DNA of 64,000 nt from Roseomonas sp. AR75 (lineage in GTDB: Bacteria; Pseudomonadota; Alphaproteobacteria; Acetobacterales; Acetobacteraceae): the NCBI RefSeq assembly GCF_005222815.1, contig NZ_STGB01000002.1, positions 744,001 through 808,000 on the forward strand, given 5' to 3'. A program made the translations under genes and the position numbers. Positions 31,881-42,378 of the stretch are shown here, piece after piece. The notes under the pieces are model-generated. The model saw nothing but the letters and a program-made list of their open reading frames with translations. It was not told the DNA's origin and made no database searches. Positions within the stretch are counted from its first letter, which is position 1; each line of letters opens with the position of its first letter.

Positions 31881-33010
31881 TCGGGGTCTCCCGCGCCGAC
31901 ACATCCACGCTCGGCCGCTGGTGGTGGACCATCGACCGCTGGACGCTGGCGGCGCTGCTGGCGCTGATCGGCTTCGGCTACGTGATGATGCTGGCGGCCT
32001 CGCCTGCCGTGGCGGAGCGCATCGGCGCCTCCTCCCGCAACATGTTCTTCATCCGCCAGATCGTCTACCTGGCGGCCGCCAGCGCGGTGATGGTCGCCTT
32101 CTCGATGCTGAGCATCCGCCAGGTGCGCATGGCCGCCTGGGCCGGGCTTGCCGTATCGTTGCTGATGGTCGCCGCGACGCTGTTGATCGGCACGGAGATC
32201 AAGGGCGCGCGGCGCTGGCTTCACCTGCCGGGGCTCGGCTCGGTCCAGCCGTCGGAATTCCTCAAGCCCTGCTTCGCGATCGTCGCGGCCTGGCTGCTGG
32301 CGGAAGGCAAGGTCAACCGGCGCTGGGGCGCGACGCTGCTGGCGATCCTGCTGTTCCTGGGCATCGCGGCGCTGCTCAAGGGGCAGCCGGACATCGGCAT
32401 GCTGCTGGTGATCACCGCCGTGTTCTTCGCGCAGTTCTTCGTCGCCGGGCTGAACCTGTTCTTCGTGGGCGCCATCGGCGCGCTGGGCGTCGGCGCGGCG
32501 GCGCTGGCCTATACGCTGTTCCCGCATGTGCAGTCGCGCGTGCAGCGCTTCCTCGACCCATCCAGCGGCGACAACTATCAGGTCAGCGTCGCGCTGGAGG
32601 CCTTCGGCCATGGCGGGCTGCTCGGCCGCGGCCCGGGCGAGGGGCGCGTGAAGAACGTGCTGCCGGACGCGCATGCCGACTTCGTCTTCGCCGTGGCGGG
32701 GGAGGAGTTCGGGCTGGTCGTGTGCCTGCTGCTGCTCGGCCTGTTCGCCTTCGTGGTGGTGCGCGGCCTGGTGCGGCTGACGCAGGAGACGGACCTGTTC
32801 GTCGTGCTGGCCTCGGCGGGGCTGCTGACGCAGTTCGGGCTGCAGGCCTTCGTGAACATGGCGTCCTCCCTGCACCTGATCCCGACCAAGGGGATGACGC
32901 TGCCCTTCGTGAGCTATGGCGGCTCCTCCGTCCTCGCGATCGCGATGGGCATGGGGATGCTGCTGGCGCTGACGCGCCGACGCCTGTCGCGTGCGGAAGA
33001 CGTGGCGTGA
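31877..33010 (+). CDS. ftsW: septal peptidoglycan polymerase FtsW
   Basis: A SEDS-family glycosyltransferase polymerising lipid II at the septum together with FtsI. The 377-residue protein has about ten transmembrane helices, with SEDS landmarks GARRWLHLPGLGSVQPSEF, KGQPDIGML and GMTLPFVSYGGSS near the C-terminus. The position between murD and murG distinguishes it from RodA. The stop and the murG start share one base (TGATG). Confidence 0.96.
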   Translation: MIGVSRADTSTLGRWWWTIDRWTLAALLALIGFGYVMMLAASPAVAERIGASSRNMFFIRQIVYLAAASAVMVAFSMLSIRQVRMAAWAGLAVSLLMVAATLLIGTEIKGARRWLHLPGLGSVQPSEFLKPCFAIVAAWLLAEGKVNRRWGATLLAILLFLGIAALLKGQPDIGMLLVITAVFFAQFFVAGLNLFFVGAIGALGVGAAALAYTLFPHVQSRVQRFLDPSSGDNYQVSVALEAFGHGGLLGRGPGEGRVKNVLPDAHADFVFAVAGEEFGLVVCLLLLGLFAFVVVRGLVRLTQETDLFVVLASAGLLTQFGLQAFVNMASSLHLIPTKGMTLPFVSYGGSSVLAIAMGMGMLLALTRRRLSRAEDVA

Positions 33011-34146
33011 TGCGCGGCCCGCCAGCCCGTCCTGTCGTGATCGCCGCCGGCGGGACCGGCGGCCATCTGTTTCCGGCCGAGGCGCTGGCGGCGGAGCTCG
33101 TCGCCCGCGGCGAGCGGATCGCGCTGATGACGGATGCGCGGAGCTCTGCCTTCGAAAGCCCCGCCTTCGGCAACGCCGAGCGCTTCGTGCTGAAAGGGTC
33201 CGGCATCGCTGGCCGCGGGCCCAAGGCGGCGATGGCGGGCGCGATGGCGCTGGCCGCCGGCACGCTCGAGGCGCGGCGGATCCTGAAGCGGCTGGATGCG
33301 GCCGCGGTGGTCGGCTTCGGCGGCTATCCCTCCGTCCCGCCGATCATCGCGGCGCGCATGCTGCCGGGTGCGCGTCGGCCGGCGACGGCGCTGCATGAGC
33401 AGAACGCGGTGCTCGGACGGGCGAACCGGCTGCTGGCGCCGCGCGCCGATCTGCTGGCGATCTCGCTCGCGGACACCGCGAAGGTGCCGTCCAGCGCGAC
33501 GGTGCGCGTTGTTGGCAACCCGGTACGGCCAGCGCTGGCGGCGCTGGCCGGCCAGGGCTACACGTCGCCGCCCGCCGAGGGCGCGATCCGGCTTCTGGTG
33601 CTGGGCGGCTCGCTCGGCGCGCGCGTGTTCTCCGATGTGATCCCGGCGGCCATCGCGCTGCTGCCGGAGGCGCTGCGCGGACGGCTGGTGGTAACGCAGC
33701 AGACCCGGGCTGAGGACCTGCCGCGCGTGGAGTCGGCGTATCGCGAGGCCGGCGTGCCCGCCGACCTGTCGCCCTTCTTCGGCGATATCGCGACGCGGCT
33801 GGCCATGGCGCATCTGGTGATCGCGCGCGCCGGCGCCTCCACCGTGGCGGAGCTCGCCTGTGCGGGCCGCCCCTCCGTACTGGTGCCGCTGCCGAGCGCG
33901 ATCGACGATCACCAGACCGGCAATGCCCGCGCGCTGGCCAGCGTCGGCGCCGCCTGGTTGATGAAGCAGCGCGACTTCACCGCCGAGAGCCTGGCGCAGC
34001 ATCTGGGCAAGGTCCTCGATACGCCGGCGGTGCTGGCGCGCGCCGCCGCGGCCGCCGCGCGCGAAGCGCATCCCGAGGCCGCGCGGCGGCTGGCCGACCT
34101 CGTGCAATCGCTGATGCGCGCCGAAGCGCTGCCGGAGTTCACCTGA
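33010..34146 (+). CDS. murG: UDP-GlcNAc:lipid I GlcNAc transferase MurG
   Basis: A peripheral membrane GT28 enzyme converting lipid I to lipid II. Its 378 residues open with the glycine-rich [12 protein letters not shown] and include [38 protein letters not shown] and the UDP-GlcNAc-binding [12 protein letters not shown]. The start is fixed by the glycine-rich loop and the TGATG junction with ftsW. The same one-base junction links it to murC. Confidence 0.97.
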   Translation: MRGPPARPVVIAAGGTGGHLFPAEALAAELVARGERIALMTDARSSAFESPAFGNAERFVLKGSGIAGRGPKAAMAGAMALAAGTLEARRILKRLDAAAVVGFGGYPSVPPIIAARMLPGARRPATALHEQNAVLGRANRLLAPRADLLAISLADTAKVPSSATVRVVGNPVRPALAALAGQGYTSPPAEGAIRLLVLGGSLGARVFSDVIPAAIALLPEALRGRLVVTQQTRAEDLPRVESAYREAGVPADLSPFFGDIATRLAMAHLVIARAGASTVAELACAGRPSVLVPLPSAIDDHQTGNARALASVGAAWLMKQRDFTAESLAQHLGKVLDTPAVLARAAAAAAREAHPEAARRLADLVQSLMRAEALPEFT

Positions 34147-35588
34147 TGCGCGCGCTGCCGCTCAACATCGGCCCCATCCACTTCGTCGGCATCGGCGGCA
34201 TCGGCATGTCCGGCATCGCGGAGGTGCTGCACACGCTGGGCTACCAGGTGCAGGGCAGCGACATTTCCGAAGGCTACAACGTCGCGCGGCTGCGCGAGGC
34301 CGGCATCCCCGTGACCGTGGGTCACGATGCGCAGAACTTGGGCGGTGCCCAGGTGGTGGTGGTCTCCACCGCGGTGAAGCGCGACAACCCGGAGGTCCAG
34401 GCGGCGCGGGCGCGGCTGATCCCGGTGGTGCGGCGGGCCGAGATGCTGGCCGAGCTGATGCGGCTGAAATGGTCGGTCGCCATCGGCGGCACGCATGGCA
34501 AGACCACCACCACCAGCCTGGTCGCCGCGGTGCTGGAGACGGCGAAGCTCGACCCCACCGTGATCAATGGCGGCATCATCAACGCCTATGGCACCAACAC
34601 CCGGCTCGGCTCGGGCGACTGGATGGTGGTGGAGGCGGATGAGAGCGACGGGTCCTTCCTGAAGCTGCCGGCCGTGGTCGCCGTGGTGACCAACATGGAC
34701 CCCGAGCACCTGGACCACTGGGGCACCGGGGAGGCGATGCGCGAGGGCTATGCGCAGTTCGTCGGCAACATCCCCTTCTACGGCTTCGCCGTGCTCTGCG
34801 CCGACCATCCAGAGGTGCAGGCGATGATCCCGCGCCTGTCGGACCGGCGGATCATCACCTACGGCTTTTCGCCGCAGGCCGATGTGCGAGCCGACCGCGT
34901 GATCACGGACAGGATGGGCGCGACCTTCGAGGTGGTGGTGCGCGACCGCGCCACCACGCGCACGCGCACGCTGAAGCCGATGCGCCTGCCGATGCTCGGC
35001 CACCACAACGTGCAGAACGCGCTGGCCGCCATCGCCATCGCCACCGAGATGGATGTGGACGAGCACACCATCCGCACCGCGCTGGCCGGCTTCAAGGGCG
35101 TGAAGCGGCGCTTCACCCGCACCGGCGAGGCGGGCGGCATCACCGTGATCGACGATTACGGCCACCATCCGGTGGAGATCGCCGCCGTGCTGAAGGCAGC
35201 GCGCCAGGCCGGCGCGCGCGACGTGGTCGCGGTGGTGCAGCCGCACCGCTATTCCCGGCTCGCCACGCTGTTCGAGGATTTCTGTGCCTGCATGAACGAT
35301 GCAGGCACGGTGATCGTCGCTGACGTGTACGCCGCGGGCGAGCAGCCGATCCCGGGCGTGGACCGCGATGCGCTGGTGGAGGGGCTGCGCGCGCGCGGGC
35401 ATCGCTCCGTGGTGCCGCTGCCGGGACCTGAGAGCCTGGCGGAGATGGTGAACGCCATCGCACGCTCCGGCGACTACGTGGTGTGCCTCGGCGCCGGCAA
35501 CATCACGAGCTGGGCGCATGCGCTGCCGGAACAGCTCGCCGCGCTGCAGACGCGCACGCGCCCGCGGCTGGTGGGCGGCAGCAAGTGA
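34146..35588 (+). CDS. murC: UDP-MurNAc:L-alanine ligase
   Basis: First Mur ligase, adding L-Ala to UDP-MurNAc. The 480 residues contain the N-terminal [16 protein letters not shown] loop, the ATP-binding [22 protein letters not shown] and the C-terminal [10 protein letters not shown]. Length and motif order are typical. It is joined to murG by TGATG and followed by murB after eight bases, or overlapping it if a GTG start is used. Confidence 0.97.
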   Translation: MRALPLNIGPIHFVGIGGIGMSGIAEVLHTLGYQVQGSDISEGYNVARLREAGIPVTVGHDAQNLGGAQVVVVSTAVKRDNPEVQAARARLIPVVRRAEMLAELMRLKWSVAIGGTHGKTTTTSLVAAVLETAKLDPTVINGGIINAYGTNTRLGSGDWMVVEADESDGSFLKLPAVVAVVTNMDPEHLDHWGTGEAMREGYAQFVGNIPFYGFAVLCADHPEVQAMIPRLSDRRIITYGFSPQADVRADRVITDRMGATFEVVVRDRATTRTRTLKPMRLPMLGHHNVQNALAAIAIATEMDVDEHTIRTALAGFKGVKRRFTRTGEAGGITVIDDYGHHPVEIAAVLKAARQAGARDVVAVVQPHRYSRLATLFEDFCACMNDAGTVIVADVYAAGEQPIPGVDRDALVEGLRARGHRSVVPLPGPESLAEMVNAIARSGDYVVCLGAGNITSWAHALPEQLAALQTRTRPRLVGGSK

Positions 35589-35596
35589 GGCCGGGC

Positions 35597-36496
35597 ATGA
35601 CCTCCCGCGCCGCCCTGCCGCCGCTGCGCGGGCGCGTCCAGGCCGATGCGCCCCTGGCGCCCTTCACCTGGTTCCGCGTCGGCGGCCCCGCGCAGTGGCT
35701 GGTACGGCCGGCGGATGCGGACGACCTGCTGCTGCTGCTGCGCGACCTGCCAGCGGGCATGCCGCTGACCGCCATCGGGGCCGCGTCCAACCTGATCGTG
35801 CGGGATGGCGGCGTGCGCGGCGTGGTGGTGAAGCTTGCCGGGCGCGCATTCGGAAGCATCGACACCGACGGCGAGGGCATCGTCGTGGGGGCCGCGGCGC
35901 TGGACACGACCGTGGCGGAACACGCGGCCGCGTCGGGGCTCGGCGGGCTGGAATTCCTCTGCGGCATCCCCGGCACGATCGGCGGCGCGGTGGCGATGAA
36001 TGCCGGCGCCTACGGCAGCGAGATCAAGGACGTGCTGGACTGGGCCGAGGTGGCGACGCCCGCAGGGCTGCTGCGGCTGACTGCGTCCGAACTCGGCTTC
36101 GCGTATCGCAAGGCCGCGCTGCCGCAGGGTGGCATCGTTGTGCGCGCGCGGCTGCGCGGCGCACCGGGCGACGCCGCCGCCATCGCGTCGCGCATGGCGG
36201 AGATCCGCGCGGCGCGGGAGGCGACACAGCCGGTGCGGTCGCGCACGGGCGGCTCCACCTTCAAGAACCCGCCTGGACACCGGGCGTGGCAGCTGGTGGA
36301 CGAGGCGGGCTGCCGCGGCCTGCGGTATGGCGGCGCCCAGGTGAGCGCGCTGCACGCGAATTTCCTGCTCAACACCGGCGGCGCGACGGCGGCCGACATC
36401 GAGGGCCTCGGCGAACAGGTGCGCGCGCGGGTGAAGGCGGCGACGGGCGTGGAGCTGGAGTGGGAGATCAAGCGCATCGGGGAGCTCGCACGGTGA
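35597..36496 (+). CDS. murB: UDP-N-acetylenolpyruvoylglucosamine reductase
   Basis: An FAD/NADPH enzyme making UDP-MurNAc. In 299 residues: [30 protein letters not shown] for FAD binding, [18 protein letters not shown] and [10 protein letters not shown] carrying the catalytic Ser. The C-terminus lacks the extra domain of the E. coli type I enzyme, which fits a type II MurB. The ATG follows GAGG by six bases; a GTG at 35585 overlapping the murC stop would add four residues and would match the coupling pattern seen elsewhere. Confidence 0.95.
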   Translation: MTSRAALPPLRGRVQADAPLAPFTWFRVGGPAQWLVRPADADDLLLLLRDLPAGMPLTAIGAASNLIVRDGGVRGVVVKLAGRAFGSIDTDGEGIVVGAAALDTTVAEHAAASGLGGLEFLCGIPGTIGGAVAMNAGAYGSEIKDVLDWAEVATPAGLLRLTASELGFAYRKAALPQGGIVVRARLRGAPGDAAAIASRMAEIRAAREATQPVRSRTGGSTFKNPPGHRAWQLVDEAGCRGLRYGGAQVSALHANFLLNTGGATAADIEGLGEQVRARVKAATGVELEWEIKRIGELAR

Positions 36497-37410
36497 CGCG
36501 CGTCGCGGTCCTGCATGGCGGCGTCTCGGCCGAGCGCGAGGTCTCGCTCGCCACCGGCGCGCAGGTGGTCGCGGCGCTGCGCCAGGCCGGCTTCGAGGTG
36601 ACGCCGATCGAGGTCACGCAGGACCTCGCCGCCGTCATCGCCGCGCTGCAGGCGGCGAAGCCGGACGCGGTGTTCAACGCACTGCATGGCCGCTTCGGCG
36701 AGGATGGCTGCATCCAGGGCGTGCTGGACTGGCTCGGCCTGCCCTACACGCATTCGGGGCTGCGCGCCTCGGCGATCGCCATGGACAAGGCGGCGGCCAA
36801 GGCCGCCTTCGCCGCGGCCGGCCTGCCCGTCGCGCCGTCGCGCATCGTCTCGCCGGAGGAGCTGGAGGCGGAGGACCCGCTGCCCCTGCCCTATGTCGTG
36901 AAGCCGGTGAACGAAGGCTCCTCGGTCGGCGTCGAGATCTTTCGTGAGGGCGACAACCGGCGGGCCGAGGTTGCGCGGGCCTGGAAATACGACCGGCGCA
37001 TCATGGCGGAATCCTACATCCCCGGTCGCGAGCTGACCGTCGCCGTGATGGGCGACACGCCACTCGAGGTGACGGAGATCGCGACCGGCAACGTCTTTTA
37101 CGACTACGAGGCGAAATACGCCGATGGCGGAAGCCGCCATACGCTGCCCGCGCCGGTGCATCCCGCCATCCGGGAGCAGGCAATGGCGGTGGCGCTGCGC
37201 GCCCATCAGGCGCTGGGCTGCCGCGGCGTGACGAGGGCCGACTTCCGCTACGACGACACCGCGGGCGAGCCCGGCCGGCTCTACATCCTGGAAGTGAACA
37301 CGCAGCCTGGCATGACCCGCACCTCGCTGGTGCCGGAACAGGCCGCGCATGTCGGCATCCCCTTTCCCGACCTCTGCGCCTGGATGGTGCGGGAGGCGCG
37401 CTGTGGCTAG
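36493..37410 (+). CDS. ddl: D-alanine:D-alanine ligase
   Basis: An ATP-grasp enzyme making the D-Ala-D-Ala dipeptide used by MurF. The 305-residue protein has [13 protein letters not shown] at the start, [28 protein letters not shown] and the C-terminal Mg-binding [10 protein letters not shown]. The GTG start shares GTGA with the murB stop. It lies directly before ftsQ, the usual alphaproteobacterial arrangement. Confidence 0.96.
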   Translation: MTRVAVLHGGVSAEREVSLATGAQVVAALRQAGFEVTPIEVTQDLAAVIAALQAAKPDAVFNALHGRFGEDGCIQGVLDWLGLPYTHSGLRASAIAMDKAAAKAAFAAAGLPVAPSRIVSPEELEAEDPLPLPYVVKPVNEGSSVGVEIFREGDNRRAEVARAWKYDRRIMAESYIPGRELTVAVMGDTPLEVTEIATGNVFYDYEAKYADGGSRHTLPAPVHPAIREQAMAVALRAHQALGCRGVTRADFRYDDTAGEPGRLYILEVNTQPGMTRTSLVPEQAAHVGIPFPDLCAWMVREARCG

Positions 37411-38287
37411 CACCGCGCTCCGCAGCGGCCGCAATGGCAGCGCCCGGACGCGGCGCGAGCAGGACCGTCCCAGCCGGCTGCGGCTCTGGCTGAAGCGGCG
37501 CCGCGGCCTCGCGAAGCCGGCCGCGCTCGCGCTGCTCGGCGCCGGCGCGCTCGCGGCGGCCGGCCTGGCCCTGTATCTGGCTGATCCCGCCGGGCGGGTG
37601 CAGGCGCTGATCGAGCATGTCGCCTCTGCCGGCGATGCCGCGGGCCTCGAGGTGCGCGAGGTTGTCGTCGAAGGCCGCGTGAACACGCCACGCGAGCTGA
37701 TCCGCGCGGCGGTCGGCGTGGAGCGGGGCGACCCGATGCTCGGCTTCTCGCCAAGCGAGGCGCGCGAGCGGCTGATGACCATCGCCTGGGTCGAGAATGC
37801 CGATGTCGAGCGCCACCTGCCCGCGACCATCCTGGTGCGCCTGACCGAGCGCACGCCTTTCGCGATCTGGCAGAACCGCGGGCAGTTCTCGATCATCGAC
37901 CGCCAGGGCCGCGTCGTGACCAGCGAGACGCTGGACGCCTTCGGACCGCTGCCGCTGGTGGTCGGCGCCGGGGCGGAGAAGCACGGCGCGGCGCTGTACG
38001 AATTGCTGCTCGCCTATCGACCGATCCTGGAGCGCACCCAGGCCATGGTGCGCGTCGGCGAGCGGCGCTGGAACCTCAAGCTGCACAGCGGCACGGACGT
38101 GCTGCTGCCGGAAGGCCAGGAAGCGCCGGCGCTGAACCGTCTGGCGGAGCTGCATGCGCGGAACGCGCTGCTCGACCGGCCTCTCGTTGCCATCGACATG
38201 CGCCTGCCGGACCGCATGGTGCTGCGCCAGCACCCGCCGGCGGAGCCGCCGCCTCAGGCACAGCGGCGTGGAGGCCGAAGCGGATGA
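37403..38287 (+). CDS. ftsQ: cell division protein FtsQ
   Basis: A bitopic divisome scaffold. The 294 residues comprise an Arg-rich cytosolic N-terminus, a membrane helix at about 38-58, a POTRA domain opening with REVVVEGRVNTP and a beta domain including RLTERTPFAIWQ. The GTG start has GGGAGG six bases upstream and lies eight bases inside ddl. The last 20 residues are Pro/Gln/Arg-rich. The stop overlaps ftsA by four bases. Confidence 0.93.
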   Translation: MASTALRSGRNGSARTRREQDRPSRLRLWLKRRRGLAKPAALALLGAGALAAAGLALYLADPAGRVQALIEHVASAGDAAGLEVREVVVEGRVNTPRELIRAAVGVERGDPMLGFSPSEARERLMTIAWVENADVERHLPATILVRLTERTPFAIWQNRGQFSIIDRQGRVVTSETLDAFGPLPLVVGAGAEKHGAALYELLLAYRPILERTQAMVRVGERRWNLKLHSGTDVLLPEGQEAPALNRLAELHARNALLDRPLVAIDMRLPDRMVLRQHPPAEPPPQAQRRGGRSG

Positions 38288-39576
38288 ACGCCCTCTCCCG
38301 CGTGCCTGTCCCGATCGAGGGGGCGCCCGAGCGCAAGCGGCGCAACGCGCGCAGCGGCCCCTTCGGCGTGCTGGATATCGGCACGACCAAGACCGTCTGC
38401 CTGATCGCCCGCATCGAGGGCGACGGGACGCCGCGCGTGCTTGGCTTCGGCTGGCAGCGCGGCCGCGGCGTGAAGGGTGGCTCGATCATCGACCTCGAGG
38501 AAGCGGAGCGCGCCATCCGCGCGGCCGTCGGCCAGGCGGAGGAGATGTCGGACACCAAGCTGTCCGGCATGATCGTCAACCTCTCCTGCGGCCAGCCGGA
38601 TTCGCGCCTGCTCCATGTGCAGTGGCCGATCAACGGCCGCGCCGTGACGGATGCCGACCTGCGCGCGATCCTGTCCGAAGGGCGGCGCCGCGGCCATGAG
38701 GACGGGCGGGAGACGGTGCATGGCGCGCCGGTCTCCTTCACCGTTGACGAGACACCGGGTGTCGAGGATCCGCGCGGCATGGTGTGCGAGACGCTGGCCG
38801 CGCGCGTGCATCTGGTGGATGCCTCGCAGGCCGCGCTGCGCAACCTCGGCACCTGCCTCGCGCGGTGCGACCTGGAGGTGGAGGAGCTGGTCTCCGCCCC
38901 CTTCGCCGCCGGCCTGGCCACGCTGGTGGAGGATGAGAAGCGCATCGGCGCGACGGTCATCGACATGGGCGGCGGCACCACCTCCATCGCCGTCTTTGCC
39001 GAAGGCCAGCTGATCCACACCAGCCAGGTGCCGGTCGGCGGCTGGCAGGTGACGAACGACCTCGCACGCGTGCTCTCCACGCCGATCAACCACGCAGAGC
39101 GGCTGAAGACGCTGCATGGCGGCGCGCTCGCCTCGGCCGACGACGAGCGGGAGATGCTGCCGATCCCGCTGGTCGGCGAGGACGAGGACCACATCGCCCG
39201 CATTCCCCGCGCGATGGTGGTGAACATCATCCGCCCGCGCCTGGAAGAGACCTTCGAATTCGTCCGCGACCGGCTGGAACAGGCCGGCGTCGCGAAGGAA
39301 GCCGGCACCCGCGTGGTGCTGACCGGCGGCGGCAGCCTGCTGATCGGCGCGCGCGAGCTGGCTGCGACGGTGCTCGATCGCCAGGTGCGGCTCGGCCGCC
39401 CGCGCGCCACGCGCGGCCTGCCGGAGACCGCGGGCGGCGCGCCCTTCGCGGTCGCTGTCGGCCTGCTCGCCTGGGCGGCCGGCGAAGGCCGCCCGATCGT
39501 GGATGTCGCGCCCGGCCCCGAACGCACGGGCGGCGCCATCCGCCGTTTCCTCGACTGGCTGAAGGCGCGCGCCTGA
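38284..39576 (+). CDS. ftsA: cell division protein FtsA
   Basis: An actin-like ATPase that anchors FtsZ to the membrane. The 430 residues have a 25-residue Arg-rich leader, then the phosphate-1 motif VLDIGTTKTVCL (30-41), the phosphate-2 segment IDMGGGTTSIAV and VVLTGGGSLLIGA for adenosine contact. The C-terminal amphipathic helix (RRFLDWLKARA) is the expected membrane-targeting helix. It is coupled to ftsQ by ATGA, then a 69-bp gap precedes ftsZ. Confidence 0.97.
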   Translation: MNALSRVPVPIEGAPERKRRNARSGPFGVLDIGTTKTVCLIARIEGDGTPRVLGFGWQRGRGVKGGSIIDLEEAERAIRAAVGQAEEMSDTKLSGMIVNLSCGQPDSRLLHVQWPINGRAVTDADLRAILSEGRRRGHEDGRETVHGAPVSFTVDETPGVEDPRGMVCETLAARVHLVDASQAALRNLGTCLARCDLEVEELVSAPFAAGLATLVEDEKRIGATVIDMGGGTTSIAVFAEGQLIHTSQVPVGGWQVTNDLARVLSTPINHAERLKTLHGGALASADDEREMLPIPLVGEDEDHIARIPRAMVVNIIRPRLEETFEFVRDRLEQAGVAKEAGTRVVLTGGGSLLIGARELAATVLDRQVRLGRPRATRGLPETAGGAPFAVAVGLLAWAAGEGRPIVDVAPGPERTGGAIRRFLDWLKARA

Positions 39577-39645
39577 TGCGCCCCGCAAGCCACGCCCACC
39601 GCCACCCGCCACGCCACCAAGGCTGAGTTCCAGGAGAGGCCCGAC

Positions 39646-41163
39646 ATGACGCTGAACCTCACCATCGCCGCGCACACGACAACGGATTTCACGCCGCGCA
39701 TCAGCGTCGTCGGCGTCGGCGGCGGCGGCACCAACGCTGTCAACAACATGGTCACCATGGGCCTGGACGGGGTGGATTTCCTCGTCGCAAACACCGACGC
39801 GCAGAGCCTGGTGAACTCCAAGGCGACGCGCCGCGTGCAGCTCGGCCCGCACCTGACGCAGGGCCTCGGCGCGGGCGCGAAGCCGGAGATCGGGCGCGCG
39901 GCGGCTGAGGAAGCGACGGAGGAACTGGCGCGTCACCTGGAAGGCAGCCACATGGTCTTCGTCACCGCCGGCATGGGCGGCGGCACCGGCACGGGCGCGG
40001 CGCCGGTGATCGCGCGGATGGCGCGGGAGCGCGGGATCCTGACCGTCGGCGTGGTGACCAAGCCCTTCGACTTCGAGGGGCCGAAGCGGCGCAAGGCGGC
40101 GGAATCGGGCATCGAGGAGCTGCAGCAATTCGTGGACACGCTGATCGTGATCCCGAACCAGAACCTCTTCCGCATGGCGAATGAGCGCACGACCTTCGCC
40201 GAGGCCTTCAAGATGGCCGACAACGTCCTCTACATGGGCGTGCGCGGCGTGACGGACCTCATGGTCAATCCGGGCCTGGTGAATCTCGACTTCGCCGACA
40301 TCCGCACGGTGATGGCGGAGATGGGCAAGGCGATGATGGGCACGGGCGAGATGGAGGGCGAGGAGCGCGCGGTGAAGGCGGCCGAATCCGCCATCAGCAA
40401 CCCGCTGCTGGAAGACACCTTCATGCGCGGCGCGCGTGGCGTGCTGATCAACATCACCGGCGGCTACGACATGACGCTGTTCGAGGTTGACGAGGCCGTC
40501 CATCGCATCCGCAAGGAGGTGGACGAAGATGCCAACATCATCTTCGGCTCCTCGATCGACGAGACCATGAACGGCCGCATCCGCGTCTCCGTGGTCGCCA
40601 CCGGCATCGACGCCGCGGTCGCGAAGGAGGCCGAGCGGCCGAAGCTCGTCGCGGTCGGCGGCGGCGTGGCGACGCCGCTGCATGCGGTGGCCTCGGCACC
40701 CGTCGTGGCGGCGCAGCCGGCGCGTCCGGGCGTGGTGCTCGGGCCGCGGGTGGCGGCGGTTCCGGCAGGTGGCGTGGCCCGCGCAGCACATGGCTTCGTC
40801 CAGCCCGCGCAGATCACGCCCGCGCAGCCGGCCTCCGTTGCCGAACCGGTCGAGGCGCAGGTCTCGGCGGAGCCGGTCATCCTGAACCAGACGGCCGAGC
40901 CGGGCCTGCGCGCCCCCGCGGCCACCCGCCCGGCCGCCGCGCCGCAGCCGGCGGGCGGCGGCGGGTTCCGCAACCTGTTCCGCACTGCAACGGGGCTTTC
41001 CGGCCTGATGCGGCGCGACGTGGCGGAGCCCGCTTCGGCACAGCCCGCCGCCCCGCGCGTGGAGCCGGTCGCCGAGCCCGCACCGCGCGCCACGGTGCGC
41101 GCCGTGCCGCAGGAGGAGATGGGACTCGACATTCCCACCTTCCTTCGCCGCCAGAGCAATTGA
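39646..41163 (+). CDS. ftsZ: cell division GTPase FtsZ
   Basis: A tubulin homologue forming the Z-ring. The 505-residue protein carries [14 protein letters not shown] (22-35), the GTP signature [10 protein letters not shown] (111-120) and the catalytic-loop stretch [11 protein letters not shown]. From about residue 330 an Ala/Pro/Val-rich disordered linker of about 150 residues leads to the C-terminal peptide [10 protein letters not shown], which binds FtsA and other anchors. AGGAGAG precedes the ATG. It is the first gene of the cluster with its own sizeable upstream gap, so a separate promoter is possible. Confidence 0.98.
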   Translation: MTLNLTIAAHTTTDFTPRISVVGVGGGGTNAVNNMVTMGLDGVDFLVANTDAQSLVNSKATRRVQLGPHLTQGLGAGAKPEIGRAAAEEATEELARHLEGSHMVFVTAGMGGGTGTGAAPVIARMARERGILTVGVVTKPFDFEGPKRRKAAESGIEELQQFVDTLIVIPNQNLFRMANERTTFAEAFKMADNVLYMGVRGVTDLMVNPGLVNLDFADIRTVMAEMGKAMMGTGEMEGEERAVKAAESAISNPLLEDTFMRGARGVLINITGGYDMTLFEVDEAVHRIRKEVDEDANIIFGSSIDETMNGRIRVSVVATGIDAAVAKEAERPKLVAVGGGVATPLHAVASAPVVAAQPARPGVVLGPRVAAVPAGGVARAAHGFVQPAQITPAQPASVAEPVEAQVSAEPVILNQTAEPGLRAPAATRPAAAPQPAGGGGFRNLFRTATGLSGLMRRDVAEPASAQPAAPRVEPVAEPAPRATVRAVPQEEMGLDIPTFLRRQSN

Positions 41164-41248
41164 GGCGAATCTGGGGCAATCTCGCGTCGCAGCAACTCAA
41201 CAAATACAATGGCTTACAACGTAATATCGCGAAACAAGGCTTGAATGG

Positions 41249-41286
41249 CGTCCCAGTGCCGGGAGTGGCATCCCGTCACTGGGACG
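41249..41286 (+). terminator. strong hairpin between ftsZ and lpxC
   Basis: A 10-bp outer stem (CGTCCCAGTG with CACTGGGACG), a single C/T mismatch, a 5-bp inner stem (CGGGA with TCCCG) and a 6-nt loop GTGGCA. It lies 86 bp after the ftsZ stop in an A+T-richer gap and is followed by TTGCGTTTC rather than a clean T-run. It may terminate or attenuate the division transcript before lpxC. A possible -10 (TAATAT, 41222-41227) lies just upstream, without a good -35. Confidence 0.6.
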
Positions 41287-41363
41287 TTGCGTTTCGGCGT
41301 CCTGCGCAGGGTGTGACGGTTCCCTAACGGAACCAGCGCCACGCAACGGGTTTCGGAGCGGGA

Positions 41364-42314
41364 ATGGACGGTTTCCTCACCATCGACAGGGCCAGCAGGC
41401 GGACGCTGAAGACGGCGATTCACTGCGTGGGCGTCGGGCTGCACAGCGGCCGGCGCGTCACGCTGGTGCTTCGCCCGGCGGCGGCCGGCACCGGCATCCT
41501 GTTCCGGCGGACCGATCTCGGCGTGGAGATCCCCGCGCGCTTCGACCGCGTGGTGGATACCCGTCTCTGCACCGCGCTGGTGGCGGCGGATGCGCCGCAG
41601 GCGCGGATCGGCACGGTCGAGCACGTGATGGCCGCCCTGGCCGGCACCGGCGTCACTGATGCCATCGTCGAACTGGACGGGCCGGAAGTGCCGATCCTCG
41701 ACGGTTCCGCCGCGCCCTTCGTCTTCCTGATCGACTGCGCGGGCACCACCGCCCTGAACCTGCCGGCGCCAGTGATCGAGGTGCTGCGCCCCGTCCGCGT
41801 CGCGGATGGCGAGGCCTTTGCCGAACTGCACCCCACCGGCACGCCCGGCTTCGAGGCGACGCTCACCATCGAGTTCCCTGCCACCGTGATCGGCCGGCAG
41901 CAACTGTCGCTGCGGCTAACGCCGGCGAGCTTCCGCGGAGCGCTCGCGGATGCCCGCACCTTCACGCTCGCCGAGGAGATCGCGCGGCTGCGCGCCGCCG
42001 GGCTGGCGCAGGGCGGCAGCCTTTCCAATGCCGTGGTGGTGGACGGGCCGCTGGTGCTGAACCCCGGCGGCCTGCGTCGCCCGGACGAGTTCGTGCGGCA
42101 CAAGCTGCTGGACGTCGTGGGCGACCTGGCCCTGGCCGGCGCCGCGCTGTCCGGCCGCTTCGTTGGCCATCGTTCGGGCCATGCGCTGAACAACCGGCTG
42201 CTCCGCACCCTGTTCGCGGATGCCGGCGCCTGGCGCCTGGTGGAGGGCGACATCGGCGCCGAAGGCGCCGCCGTCAGCCGCCTGCCGGTCGCCGCCGCAC
42301 CCGCCATCGCCTGA
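41364..42314 (+). CDS. lpxC: UDP-3-O-acyl-N-acetylglucosamine deacetylase
   Basis: The zinc amidase catalysing the committed step of lipid A synthesis. In 316 residues the zinc ligands are His87 (VEHVMAAL), His246 and Asp250 (RHKLLDVVGD); the general-acid His is in HRSGHALNNR. Other family marks are GVGLHSGR and DGSAAPFV. Presence of lpxC shows that the organism makes lipid A. Following ftsZ is a common arrangement. It is separated from ftsZ by a hairpin and from bamD by 64 bp. Confidence 0.97.
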   Translation: MDGFLTIDRASRRTLKTAIHCVGVGLHSGRRVTLVLRPAAAGTGILFRRTDLGVEIPARFDRVVDTRLCTALVAADAPQARIGTVEHVMAALAGTGVTDAIVELDGPEVPILDGSAAPFVFLIDCAGTTALNLPAPVIEVLRPVRVADGEAFAELHPTGTPGFEATLTIEFPATVIGRQQLSLRLTPASFRGALADARTFTLAEEIARLRAAGLAQGGSLSNAVVVDGPLVLNPGGLRRPDEFVRHKLLDVVGDLALAGAALSGRFVGHRSGHALNNRLLRTLFADAGAWRLVEGDIGAEGAAVSRLPVAAAPAIA

Positions 42315-42378
42315 ACCGTATCATCTGACGGCGGGCGGCCTTGCCCGCACTGCCGCGCGCCGTGGTATAGCTCCGCCC

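Noticed and set aside
35585-35599. GTG at 35585 as the murB start
   Set aside because: It fits the coupling pattern but the ATG at 35597 has the better-spaced GAGG; kept as an alternative only.
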